Part shown: piece by piece, positions 11,620 through 21,329 of the stretch
Layout: every line of letters begins with the position of its first letter
Numbering within the stretch: the first letter of the stretch is position 1
NCBI GenBank assembly: GCA_003439945.1
Contig: QVRM01007020.1
Coordinates: forward strand, 1 to 64,000
Reading direction: 5' to 3'
Source of the DNA: Dermanyssus gallinae
Lineage: Eukaryota; Arthropoda; Arachnida; Mesostigmata; Dermanyssidae
DNA: 64,000 nucleotides
Notes under the pieces: generated by a model
Database searches by the model: none
Told to the model about the DNA's origin: nothing
The model's input: the letters and a program-made list of their open reading frames with translations, nothing else
Translations under genes and position numbers: made by a program

Positions 11620-12155
11620 ACACCTCAGCGACCGTCCCACCAGACGAGAAAGTGCAAAGCACCGCCTATGCTTTTGACAGCTTGCTGCGTAGTATTTAGC
11701 GCATATCTGCGAGCCGAACCGGCAACGACATTGATCGCCGATTTAGTAAAATCCTTGAGTCGAACACACCAGGCATGCACAATGTACCTTGTGTACGCGT
11801 GCCGGCTAGGGCATGATATTCCATCCCAAAGCTCCCTGGCGAGGTACACATCTGACTGCGCTACCTCAGCCGAGGCCTCAGTCACTTTGCCCTGCCACTC
11901 TAACAAAATTGCTAAAGTGGTTCTGTAATAGATGACTTAAGCCTGACTCTGATTGTTTCCACTGCTGGTCCTTAAGCAGAGCTAGCAGGTACACATAGCA
12001 ATTCTTTGCCGTCCGCGGCAAGGAAAGAAAACGCTTCATATCTATAGTGAAGCACCTTTCTAGCTGCACAAAAATGACTGCTGAAAGATGGCCCCATATT
12101 CTGCCAAGGCTGTAGCTCAACATTGGTACAATCTTAAGCTCAAAAAGACGCACTG
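11620..12155 (-). pseudogene. LINE ORF2 C-terminal fragment, minus strand
   Basis: Reading the minus strand from 12153, the frame gives LFELKIVPMLSYSLGRIWGH, then MKRFLSLPRTAKNCYVYLLA. This is the post-RT region typical of CR1-like ORF2 proteins; the + strand copies at 13.5 and 19.9 kb have IKIEPIA..G....W and IKIAPIASYG....W. The fragment runs out near 11620. No RT catalytic motif is kept, and the 5' part is cut off by the + strand LINE starting near 12.2 kb. Confidence 0.55.
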
Positions 12156-12239
12156 CCGCACTAGAGACAGTCGTCGAACGTCTCTCACCTCTGTGTCAAT
12201 AAAGCAATAGCCGCCCAAAAGGTCGTTCCCGTATAGTGT

Positions 12240-14127
12240 AGTCTCAGACACAAATACGGAAAGCAGTTGACAAACTCCAGCGGTTGGCTACAACAGGGTA
12301 TTACGTCTGCTGCGTGCCCAGTGGAGACTGGGCGATTAATTAAGCACTTTGCTAGTGTGCTGCAGGGAGCCGATACTACCCCAAAGGAAATAACATTATT
12401 CAACGGGCCTTGGGACGAGGAAACAGAACATGCACGGGAATGGGCAATTCGACCAGTCACAATCGAAGACGTTGTCAGGGCAATTGAAAGGGCGCCTAGA
12501 GGCAAAGCTGCCGGGAACGATATGATACGAAACGAGCATTTAAAGCAAACGCTGGCACTCGCACCATGCTGGAAAGCTTTATTTGACGAGTGCCTAAAAT
12601 CCGGGGAAGTAACAAAAGCGTGGAAGGAAGAAACCTTGATTGTCATACCAAAAGGAAAAGGCATAGAAACTGAGCCGGAATCTTGGAGAGGCATAACACT
12701 TAAGAGTTGCCCCTATAAACATTTTTCGGGAATAATATCAGATAGACTAGAGCATTACCTCGAAATCAGAAACGCAATACCAGAAGAACAACATGGTTTC
12801 AGAAGGTCGAAGTCGACCCATACGGCCCTGCGCCAGTTGCTGGCAGAAATTTGGGAAACTCTAGCAGAACCTAGAAGACCGTTATACGCCATATTTATAG
12901 ATCTTAAAGCTGCCTTTGACTTAGCGCCACGAAGTAGGATTATAGAAAAGTTAGCCTTGGAGGGAGTTCCGTGTCGCTTACTAAAACTTTTAAGTACCAT
13001 TCTTGGGGAGACTACAGTTCACATCGACAACGGTATAGGGATTGTGGGAAGAGTAAAGCAAACTACAGGCGTGGCCCAAGGAGACGGACTTAGCCCGTTG
13101 CTTTTTTCGGTACTATTGGGAGGGCTACCTAATCGGGTGAGGCAGGCGTGGACCCGAGAGTGGGCAAATACATTAATGTAAGCAGATGACATTGCGATCT
13201 ATGGCAGGAGTTTATTTAGGGTTAAGCAGGGACTAGAACGGCTAATCGATTATATGGACGAGATGGGACTTAGTATTAACTGACAGAAGACAGTAGCAGT
13301 TAAATTTCGAAGAGGAGGTCGATTGGCGAAAGACGATGTTCTTCGAGCCAGGGGTAATACAGTGAATTTTGTAAATAAATTTACCTATTTAGGGGTCACT
13401 ATAACGTCAAATGGTAGCAGTTTTCGAAAACATATTGAAAACAGAGTAGGAAAAGCCATTAGAGCGGCAGCAGCAATTAAAAACCCGCAAATGTTGTCAA
13501 TACACACCGCGTCCGCCCTTTTCAAGATTAAAATAGAACCAATAGCAACATTTGGTGTATCACTTATATGGGAGAAATTAGGAGAGGCAGATTTTCAGTT
13601 ACTAGATAGAGTTCGATTTTTCTTCATGAAGCGGGTTTTGGGGTTAGCTAACTCTTGTAGGAATAGAATAGTTCATACATTAGAAGGGTGGGCTCTAATG
13701 ACACAGGAATTACAAGTAAAACGGGGTTTACCTAAGATGACGGCCTTCGTGGCCTACACTACGAAGTGGGTGGAAAAATTAAAGGAGATAGACATAGGAA
13801 TATACACGACGATAGCGATGAGGAGTACAACCTGGCGAGCAGCCGGATATAAGAATAGGCATCTAACTACGGCATTTGCAGCTCACGGGTTCTATCACGT
13901 GTTATGCAGCACACAAGAATTCACAATCCTCAGGAGTGTTGTAAGTGCGCGAGATGCTTAGGCCATTGTGATAGATACCACGCCGCAGCATGTCCAGCAG
14001 TGCAATCAATAGCTGAACTCGCAAGATGAGGGAAGATCCGGTGACGCAGAAAAACCACTGATTCAGACTGATGTACTTACTTAAAATTTACCCAACCTGG
14101 GTGTTAATAAACCATAATAATAATACG
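12240..14127 (+). pseudogene. 5'-truncated CR1-like element related to the 15.9-20.5 kb copy
   Basis: ORF2 is open from 12267 to 13181 and again from 13323 to 13961. Motifs in order are VIPKGKG...SWRGIT (about 12640-12700), EEQHGFRRSKST, IFIDLKAAFD and TTGVAQGDGLSPLLF. The catalytic YADD has become a stop plus ADD (TAA at 13179-13181), and a second stop replaces Trp at 13282. A frameshift precedes the Cys-rich end CCKCARCLGHCDRYH (about 13940-13990). The end of the 3' UTR (TTTACCCAACCTGGGTGTTAATAAA, from about 14087) matches the end of the 15.9-20.5 kb element near 20473. It is followed by a short (ATA)n tail. The order of motifs and the shared 3' end show that the two are one lineage. Confidence 0.85.
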
Positions 14128-14336
14128 TCTGCTGCAGTTAATCGACCCCCACGGCAAAACTGAATGGCTTTCGTCTTCCGCAAATTTATTTGTAGGTCCT
14201 TACAGAAAATGTAACTTTCTACGTCGCCGACAATACGATGAGTGGCACCGCGGCCCCGGTGGGCCACTACTATGTCATCCGCATACATAACGACCACGGC
14301 GTTTCTAAACACCTTTCGCACCTGGTGGGCTACCAC
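14128..14336 (-). pseudogene. CR1-like RT fragment (YADD), minus strand
   Basis: The minus-strand frame gives VVVMYADDIVVAHRGRGA, followed by KTKAIQFCRGGRL. This is the same family as the + strand fragment at 1.0 kb, which has MYADDIVVAHRDLGA. It directly abuts the tail of the + strand LINE ending at 14127. Confidence 0.7.
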
Positions 14337-14359
14337 TTACAGCGCTCAAAACTAAGATA

Positions 14360-14680
14360 TTCAAATGCGCATTTCATGACGATCACTTTCGTACCAAATA
14401 TATTGGTATCAAAATATTTGATATCAATGCGAGCTGTGGTTGCGGAGTAAATAAGGTTTTTCGGCGGGATGTCCAGATTAAGTGCATGTAAAATGTCTGT
14501 ATGGCGACGTTCACTACTGCCGATACGTCGCGCAAAAGCCGCGTCGCCACACAGTTAGTTTACATGCACTTAATCTGGACTTACCGCCGAAAAATCTTAA
14601 TTACTTCGCAACCACAGCTCGCATTGACATAGATTTGCTACCAAACTGATCGTCATAAAATTGCATTTGCAATTTAAAAT
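14360..14680. mobile_element. Foldback/MITE-like palindromic element
   Basis: A left arm (about 14360-14499) and a right arm (about 14553-14680) are inverted copies of each other. The inner arms share TTTTTCGGCGG, TCCAGATTAAGTGCATGTAAA-type sequence and its complement. Further out both carry ATG(C)GAGCTGTGGTTGCG, and the outermost parts share ATGACGATCA and TACCAAAT-like blocks. The loop is about 55 bp. There is no coding potential. This could be a MITE with long terminal inverted repeats or a foldback element. The target duplication is not clear. Confidence 0.75.
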
Positions 14681-14786
14681 TGCATTTGCAAAAATAAAGC
14701 ACTTTATTTTAAGCGAATTTTTTTCTAATCGACCATGTCGCAACTTCTGACTGATCGTATATGTTATTTGGAAGAATCTTCTCACA

Positions 14787-14950
14787 CGACGAACACGACG
14801 GTGTGTTTAGTTACCGTCTAGGAGAACTGGTTGTCTCGCAACAGCACATTTTATGCTCTTATGTTGGGCAAAAACACCAGTGTCACAAATTGTAGTAATT
14901 TAAATCTCATTTCGAAACAGGACTTTTTAGAGACTATGTTTCATTGGAAA
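14787..14950 (-). repeat. Inverted repeat arm, right (pairs with 11390-11549)
   Basis: This is the reverse-complement partner of the left arm. The pair may mark the ends of an older DNA element or two opposite copies of one dispersed repeat. Confidence 0.75.
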
Positions 14951-15197
14951 ACCTATTTGCTTTAACGAGCTCTACAATTCTTACTGTCGAATATGAAAAC
15001 GTTTTCAAACACCCTGTGTATGTATTACAAACTGGTTGAACTAGACTTTCTAAAATTATCTTAACTGGTTCAGTGATATTTATATGCAGCTACTACAGGA
15101 AGCACTTTGTACACACCTACTAAGTAGCACTGATGATACTAATAAGCATTTAGCTAAAATTAAGTTGTCGGTATATGAGTCTGAAGTTTGGGCTGCT

Positions 15198-15398
15198 CTA
15201 AGTCCAAATCAGTATGAGCTTGGTCGCGAAGTCGTTCAGATCCAAGGCCTTGCCGTGCTTAAGGTATTCCTCATAAATTTTTGGGGGGAATATTGGAGGA
15301 TCCCCTTCTGCCTCTAACCGAGTCACTGTTAAATTTATTGCCACGTTAACGTCTTCTGTGACTGTAATGTTGTCTATTTTTTTGCCTACATTAACCAT
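15198..15398 (-). pseudogene. Possible RTE/BovB-type RT linker fragment
   Basis: The minus-strand frame reads VTEDVNVAINLTVTRLEAEG, then IFPPKIYEEYLKHGKALDLN and LILIW. This resembles the segment preceding RT domain 1 in RTE-type LINEs (alternating DV..AI..LK, PP.IY...G..L, LI..IW), but key residues are altered. It lies just upstream of the receptor exon at 15423. The identification is tentative. Confidence 0.3.
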
Positions 15399-15422
15399 AT
15401 GCTTTCGGTTTCTGAATTGCAG

Positions 15423-15654
15423 CAGCTGTAGTTGTTTTGATAGCTGTGGACATAGGCATATTTTTCTGGACTTTGGAAGAAATACGTCGGGAAAAGCCTG
15501 GCCCTCTACTGATAAATTCTACAATGGGAAGGATATTCATGGATCCTCCGATTGATTCCTTTGAATTACTATACGTATTCAACTTGACTAATTATAACGA
15601 CTTTGTGGCTGGAAAAGTGCCTATTGTGCGTGAGCTTGGTCCTTATGTGTACAG
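15423..15654 (+). CDS. CD36-like receptor, N-terminal exon (membrane helix to GPYVYR)
   Basis: The exon follows a TTGCAG acceptor and ends at ACAG|GTAAGA. It leaves two bases (AG) that combine with the G of the next exon to give Arg. Its product starts with a hydrophobic stretch (AAVVVLIAVDIGIFFW), expected to be the N-terminal membrane helix of the family. It then carries PPIDSFELLYVFNLTNYNDF and ends in VPIVRELGPYVYR, the most diagnostic N-terminal block of CD36 proteins. Two sequons (NST, NLT) lie in the start of the ectodomain. An in-frame stop lies just upstream of the acceptor, so the frame cannot extend further back without splicing. An alternative acceptor three bases downstream is possible. 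The cytoplasmic N-terminus must lie in an upstream exon not found here. Confidence 0.88.
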
Positions 15655-15870
15655 GTAAGATTACTGCAGTACCCATTTTTTTAAAATGCATTTGATATGG
15701 AATGTGCATACAACGATACACATGAATACAGTAACCGTTTCACAGTATTGTTCATTCGTTTGAAGTAAGCATACATACATCTATTGAAGTAGGGTGTGCG
15801 TAATGTTGTCACTCGTTTAGCCGTCAAAGCACTGCATATTGCTTGGCCATTTTAGATTTGATAAATTGTT

Positions 15871-15897
15871 CTTTTTTTTTTTTTTTTTTTTTTTTTG
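15871..15897 (+). repeat. Homopolymer T run
   Basis: An uninterrupted run of about 26 T lies directly upstream of the two-ORF LINE. It could be the complement of a poly(A) tail of a minus-strand insertion, or sequence at the 5' junction of the LINE. Confidence 0.85.
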
Positions 15898-16006
15898 TCT
15901 GCTGCAACTGTTCGAAACAAGTCGCACGAAGTTTGCGCTCCCGATAATTGTCTTGTGAGTGGTGACAGTGGGGTCGAAGACCCTAGTGAAGTGCACAGTA
16001 GTACTC

Positions 16007-17635
16007 ATGGTGAGCCCGAGCACGACGAGAGCGACGCGGGAATCCCAGGCAATCAGTGCGAAACTCGTACAAAGGACTCCCATCCTACAATCACCATCTC
16101 GAACTCGCACCGGTGCAACTTCAGTTCCGAGCGTTAACAACAGTGGCACTGGTGGACGGAAGAGAACGGCAGACTCAGTAGCGGAACAGCCGATATCAAC
16201 CCGCGCCAAAATAGCGCAGGAGAAATCGACAACAACAGCAACAGACCAGGCGACATTCGAACTTGCACCCGCGCAGCTGATTGACAGACCGGCACATAGG
16301 ACTGGCGAAGTCTCTCAGCTGAGCAAAGACCAGGTGATAACCGCGCAGTCAAATAGCCAGTGCGGAATGGAACGCCTGTGTTGTAGATGTGCAAGTCCAA
16401 TGGGAGCAATCGCTCTCCAGTGCGGGCATTGCCAACGAATGTTCCACCCGACGTGTAAAACAACGGATGAACAGCAACCGAGCGAACATCCCGGCGCCGT
16501 ATGGAACTGCCGAGTATGCACACAGTTGAGGCTAGCCCAGCCTAACGCCACTACTGTGAATGCAAATATTGATTCCGAGTTCTTCAACACGATGTGGTGG
16601 CTTTTCAAGAGAGTTCGTACTCTCGAGTGCGAGTTTGCGGCGTACAAAGCACAACACGCCAATAAAGTCAGCATAGCCCAAACCTTGGAGATGTCAGAGA
16701 TGGACGTCGAGCGAGGCGATGGCCAACTAGCACGAACACACCATCAGCAGAAACAACAACTCCAACGTCAGACGAAGTGCGTGCTTATCGTGGGAGATCA
16801 CTCGATCAAATCAATTAAGAGAAACATAATGAGCCAGTTGCCAAGGAAGGCAGCCGTAATCATGCGTACCGCCGGAAAAGCTGACATTGTCTCTGTGCTA
16901 AACGAGGCTGACAAAGTGTTACTTGACCGTGTGGGCCCTACCAACATTATCCTCCACTGTGGCTTTGACGATTGTGTTGAGTTCAGAAAAGATGAATTTC
17001 TCAAAGCAGTGGCAGCGTTCTCAACAAAGGTGCGTGAACAGAACAGCGAGTCGAGGCTAACCATCGTCACTGTTCCTCAGTTCAGCATTGACTGCAAAGA
17101 AGCAAACGACACCCTCATCGCACGCAAAGAGGATCTGAACATCGATATCATCCCAATGCAACATGTACACCGCCGTATGGTTCATCGGAACGTATATTCG
17201 TACAAAGGGATACCAGAGGTAACTGACGCCGTTGCAAAGGCGATCTGTCGAAAGGCAACCGGTTTTTTAGGCCTGAAATTCACGCCCAAAAAGCGTGCCG
17301 AGGGGGAGGCGACCGGAGGCGAGCCGAAGAAACACACGCCCCCGGCGAAAAACCCAACGCCGACGTCCAGCAAGTGGCCACAGACGGGACTGAGAACTGC
17401 CAACGAAAAACCCCGCCGACAAGAATGGACACACGTACCTGCGAACAGCGCCCGCAAAATGACAAATATCGGACACAAGAACGCCCGCAATCCCCGTTTG
17501 GGAGGGCGTTGGGCCAACAGAACGATCGCGACGAATCACGAACTACGCCAGTACACCCCGCCACCGCAGAAGCCGAAACTATACGATATGGTAGCAGACC
17601 TATTGAACTTAGTGGGTCGCCAACGGACACACTGA
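16007..17635 (+). CDS. LINE ORF1 protein: PHD-like finger plus SGNH/esterase-like domain
   Basis: The start is taken at the first ATG of the open frame (16007; the frame is open from 15959 without an ATG). A PHD-type Cys/His cluster lies at 16376-16520 (CCRCASP, then CGHCQRMFHPTC and WNCRVC). A Gln/charged stretch that could be a coiled coil follows (about 16600-16770). An SGNH-hydrolase-like domain starts at CVLIVGDHSIKSI (about 16780). It continues through NIILHCGFDDC, corresponding to the GxND block, to a Gly-containing end near YSYKGIPEVTDAV. CR1 ORF1 proteins carry this PHD-esterase pair and bind the element RNA. The GDS nucleophile and DxxH positions look altered (GDHS; no clear DxxH), so catalysis is doubtful. 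The C-terminal part overlaps ORF2. Confidence 0.8.
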   Translation: MVSPSTTRATRESQAISAKLVQRTPILQSPSRTRTGATSVPSVNNSGTGGRKRTADSVAEQPISTRAKIAQEKSTTTATDQATFELAPAQLIDRPAHRTGEVSQLSKDQVITAQSNSQCGMERLCCRCASPMGAIALQCGHCQRMFHPTCKTTDEQQPSEHPGAVWNCRVCTQLRLAQPNATTVNANIDSEFFNTMWWLFKRVRTLECEFAAYKAQHANKVSIAQTLEMSEMDVERGDGQLARTHHQQKQQLQRQTKCVLIVGDHSIKSIKRNIMSQLPRKAAVIMRTAGKADIVSVLNEADKVLLDRVGPTNIILHCGFDDCVEFRKDEFLKAVAAFSTKVREQNSESRLTIVTVPQFSIDCKEANDTLIARKEDLNIDIIPMQHVHRRMVHRNVYSYKGIPEVTDAVAKAICRKATGFLGLKFTPKKRAEGEATGGEPKKHTPPAKNPTPTSSKWPQTGLRTANEKPRRQEWTHVPANSARKMTNIGHKNARNPRLGGRWANRTIATNHELRQYTPPPQKPKLYDMVADLLNLVGRQRTH

Positions 17636-20421
17636 GAATAATTCAGTGGAACTGCGAAGGTCCTGACCAATCGTTAGGTCTCATGCCCACTTCAGCGTTG
17701 AACGGAATCGACGTTCTGGTGCTCACGGAGACGTGGTGTCTGACGCCCCCCAAAGTCCAAGGATATTATGCAGCGCACTGTCTCGCTTCTCGATCTAGTT
17801 CTTTGGGCCGTCCCAGTGGAGGTGTGTCAGTTTTCTACAATAGCCGACTAGGAGATATGAAACTACTTCTGTCAGAAGACAACTGCGTAGTTATGGAAGG
17901 TCGAAGACTGAATTTGATTGCCATGTATGTGAAGCCAGCAGCAGTTGAGGACACGTTCACACTAATAGAGAAAATTACGAAGTGCGCACAACAGGTAGAC
18001 CGTGCTCACCCCACGGTGATTGTGGGAGATATGAACGCAAGACTCGACAGACCCACGGACGCGAGGACTGAAGCACTCACCGAAACACTATCGGATATGG
18101 GCTTCTGGGTGGCGAATGACCCAAGTTTGTCAACATTTGAAGGTGCAATGGGTAAATCAACTATAGATTTATTTGCTACAAATATGCCGAAACGAAATGT
18201 GTGTTTTGTGGGCATAGATCACCAAATGAGAGAAGGGGCGGACCTGACGGTGCATAAACCCGTTGGTCTGGATATCACGGTCCCAGCCCGCCACGAGCGA
18301 CAGCACAAACGGAAACCTCTGTCGAGAGTACTTAAAGCAGACCGCCTACAAGAAGCCGTAGAAGTTCTCGGCATCGAAAGAGCAGAGCAAGATGTAGAAA
18401 GCTACAATGAACTGCTCACCCGAGCACTCAAAGCATGCGCAGAGCATGTGAAATGGAGAAGAGAAAGGAGTTGGTGGACTCCGGAATGTAACCAAGCGAA
18501 GGCCATTCACTACCAAGCAAAGGTGCTAGAACGCATAAGGCCGGAAATGAGACTTCTATTGGCAACGACGAGGTCCATGTACCGACGAACTCTGCGGAAT
18601 GCTAAAAGGCAACACGAGCAACAACTGGAGACTCGACTGCTTCAGAAGACCGAACAAAATCCATATTTGTGGCTCCGTAACACCTCGGAGGGGAGGTCTG
18701 CATGTCCAGTTGAAAGCGATGTACTCTATGGCCACTTTAGATCGATCCTCAGCTCACACGACACAGTGCCAAGGGCAGTGCCTACTCTCATGTCGGTCTG
18801 GTCAGAAGAGGATCTGAAATGGAGAACTCAACTGGACGAATACTTCACCGCCCAAGAAGTGGCGGAGGCACTGCGTCAACTCCCGAGAAACAAAGCACCT
18901 GGGCCAGATGGCATCTGTAATGAGCATCTGCAGCAGGCAGCCACAATGACCGCACACTGGACCGCGCTTTTTAATAGGTGCATTTACAACGGTCGACTAC
19001 CATCAGCATGGAGACAGTGCGTTATGGCACTTATTCCAAAGGGCAAGGGACCGCGGACCGAGCCTTCTTCTTGGCGGGGCATTGCCAAGAAAAGCTGCGC
19101 TTACAAACTGCTTGCAAGCCTCCTAGCCGCTCGTCTAACGTCGTTCGTCGAATACAAAAAGGCATTACCAGACGAACAACATGGCTTTCGTGCGCAGAGG
19201 TCAACACTAACTGCATGTGCAATCGTTCTTGCAGATATAGAGCAGACCCTGTCACGAAAGGGTCTGTTTTTATACAGCGTATTTGTGGATTTCCGAGCCG
19301 CGTTTGATTCAGGCTCAAGAACTCGAGTCCTGCTTAAACTCGCCGAAATCGGGGTCCCAATACGGATGCTGACATTGATGAAGGACGTGCTACAATCCAA
19401 TCAGATCATCTTGGACGACGGTGTAGCGGAGCACCCAAGCATAGAACAAACGACAGGCTTTGCCCAAGGCGATAATCTCAGCCCTTTGCTTTTTTGTTTA
19501 CTGGTAGCCGATTTACCAACACGTTTACAGACCCGACACCCAGCTGTCAAGATAATTATGTATGCCGACGATCTAGTACTCTACAGTAGCAGCAGATACC
19601 ATCTGCAACAGGCGCTGGCCACTTTGTCGGCATACGTGAACGTAGTAGGCCTTGAAATAAATATGCAGAAGACAGAAGCTATGAAGTTCAGGCACGCGGG
19701 CAGGCTGGCCGTGACCGATACACTTAGGTTAAATGGACAAGACTTGAACTATGTAAATAAGTTCACATATCTCGGTATCACAGTGACCCCCTCAGCCAAG
19801 ACCTCCGCTGCACATATAGAGGAGAGGTCTCGAAAAGCCTTGATTGCGGCGACAACCCTTAAGAAGCCCCAGATGCTCTCGATTAAGGCAGCGCTAGCTC
19901 TATTTGATATAAAAATAGCGCCAATTGCGTCATACGGGATCCAGCTTGTATGGGCAAAACTAAGCTCGACTCAACTTGGTGCTCTCGATCGTGTGAAACC
20001 AGCTTATTTAAAGCGGGTACTAGGTTTACATACGTCAGCATACAACCGCCTAACGTATTTGCTGTGCGATGCTCCACTATTCGTGGAACAGGTCAAAAAA
20101 CAGTTTGCGCTTCCAGACACCCCTGCATACAGCGAGTTCATACGGCGATATGAAGAGAAAATGGCAGAGATCGATCCACATTTTTATATGACAGATGCAA
20201 TGGTTAGGTCAGAATGGAAGGGCACGAGCAGGACAAACAGGCACATGACCACCCGCTTTGCTGTGCACGGTTTTCATCACCTTCTATGTCAGAAAGACGC
20301 TTGCCATGAACCCTGTGACACATGTGTTTGTAAATATTGTTATGGTATATGCGTAAGATATCATGGCAGTGAGTGTAATGCAATCCCCTCTCTAACAAAG
20401 CTGGCACTGAACGATTTTTAA
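17425..20421 (+). CDS. LINE ORF2 protein: APE-type endonuclease and reverse transcriptase
   Basis: The start shown is the first ATG of the open frame. The conserved part begins only at LRIIQWNCEG (17632), exactly at the end of ORF1. APE endonuclease motifs include LTETWC, VGDMNARLD (about 18025) and STIDLFATN (about 18160). RT motifs include PGPDGICNEHL (18900), LIPKGKG...SWRGIA, EQHGFRAQRST, VFVDFRAAFD, FAQGDNLSPLLF and MYADDLVLY with YADD at 19561-19572. The thumb region and a Cys-rich tail (CDTCVCKYCYGICVRYH, about 20315-20370) follow. There is no RNase H. The enzyme would nick the target DNA and prime cDNA synthesis there. No stop or frameshift was seen, so catalytic activity is possible. 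Confidence 0.88.
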   Translation: MDTRTCEQRPQNDKYRTQERPQSPFGRALGQQNDRDESRTTPVHPATAEAETIRYGSRPIELSGSPTDTLRIIQWNCEGPDQSLGLMPTSALNGIDVLVLTETWCLTPPKVQGYYAAHCLASRSSSLGRPSGGVSVFYNSRLGDMKLLLSEDNCVVMEGRRLNLIAMYVKPAAVEDTFTLIEKITKCAQQVDRAHPTVIVGDMNARLDRPTDARTEALTETLSDMGFWVANDPSLSTFEGAMGKSTIDLFATNMPKRNVCFVGIDHQMREGADLTVHKPVGLDITVPARHERQHKRKPLSRVLKADRLQEAVEVLGIERAEQDVESYNELLTRALKACAEHVKWRRERSWWTPECNQAKAIHYQAKVLERIRPEMRLLLATTRSMYRRTLRNAKRQHEQQLETRLLQKTEQNPYLWLRNTSEGRSACPVESDVLYGHFRSILSSHDTVPRAVPTLMSVWSEEDLKWRTQLDEYFTAQEVAEALRQLPRNKAPGPDGICNEHLQQAATMTAHWTALFNRCIYNGRLPSAWRQCVMALIPKGKGPRTEPSSWRGIAKKSCAYKLLASLLAARLTSFVEYKKALPDEQHGFRAQRSTLTACAIVLADIEQTLSRKGLFLYSVFVDFRAAFDSGSRTRVLLKLAEIGVPIRMLTLMKDVLQSNQIILDDGVAEHPSIEQTTGFAQGDNLSPLLFCLLVADLPTRLQTRHPAVKIIMYADDLVLYSSSRYHLQQALATLSAYVNVVGLEINMQKTEAMKFRHAGRLAVTDTLRLNGQDLNYVNKFTYLGITVTPSAKTSAAHIEERSRKALIAATTLKKPQMLSIKAALALFDIKIAPIASYGIQLVWAKLSSTQLGALDRVKPAYLKRVLGLHTSAYNRLTYLLCDAPLFVEQVKKQFALPDTPAYSEFIRRYEEKMAEIDPHFYMTDAMVRSEWKGTSRTNRHMTTRFAVHGFHHLLCQKDACHEPCDTCVCKYCYGICVRYHGSECNAIPSLTKLALNDF

Positions 20422-20510
20422 TATTAATATCATTACGAGACTGTAGTGATATCGATCGTACTATTGTATATTTTACCCAATCTGGTGTGTAAATAAATCA
20501 TGTGATAAAT

Positions 20511-20888
20511 TGTGCGTTCATGTGTCAAACTGGTTACGCTGGTACCTGTTGGCGTTTTGACGCGTCCTACGTGAAACGAAGGTCAACGGGTCCCACTGAC
20601 TCTCTATCAAACACTCTACTATAAGGATATTTTCAATAACACGGTTGTAGTCATCTTTGTTTTAGCTACCCAATTTAGTGGGCAGTTTAACTCCCCTCTA
20701 CGCGGTCTCGTTCATGTCGTCAACACCTGACACGGATACACTGTACACAGGATACAGGGTTCATGACATGAATGAATGACACACATAGCTTTGTTCATGA
20801 GTACTTGCAAATACACTCGAAAGCATACAGCCTCTGTACTGCGAAGGTTACCTAGGGCTAAAACGAAGATCATGTGCTCGTTGCGTTG
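20511..20888. other. Intron sequence without recognised feature
   Basis: Unique-looking sequence lies between the LINE end and the first (AAT)n array. I see no exon or mobile domain. Confidence 0.5.
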
Positions 20889-20996
<108 letters not shown>

Positions 20997-21329
20997 TTTA
21001 ATGGACTGCACCATAGTCTCACAGACCGCTTGATCAATTTTGAGCAACCTTCCTCGGAAGAACCTTTTATCGTCCCGGCACAGTTCGTAGTTAATGCGGC
21101 TCGCTCATTCACATAGGCCTCTGGCCCTGGACTGGATGGATTACGTCCTCTACATCTGAGAGATATGCTAGACAGCACGATACCCTCTTCCGAAAGACTG
21201 CTAGCGAAACTGCGCTCCTTGAATAACTTGACCCTAAGGTGAAGGCTGCCAAGTTTTTTCAATTCAGCATTTATTTCACCACAAAATTGGTAGACAGTTG
21301 ATTCAATTTTCACAAGGTGTCACAATGTG

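Larger units (their letters stand above)
15898..20510 (+). mobile_element. Nearly intact CR1-like two-ORF non-LTR retrotransposon
   Basis: The element carries ORF1 (to 17635) and ORF2 (to 20421) and a short 3' UTR. The 3' UTR ends TTTTACCCAATCTGGTGTGTAAATAAATCATG near 20505, a terminus shared with the copy ending at 14127. It lies in the first long intron of the CD36-like gene, in the same orientation. The 5' boundary is uncertain and is placed after the T run. ORF1 is a PHD plus SGNH-like protein and ORF2 is endonuclease-RT without RNase H, the layout of CR1-group elements. Two long uninterrupted frames imply a young insertion. Confidence 0.85.

Noticed and set aside
12185..12694. 169-codon minus-strand frame
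   Set aside because: Antisense shadow of the + strand LINE RT entry region (12267-13181).
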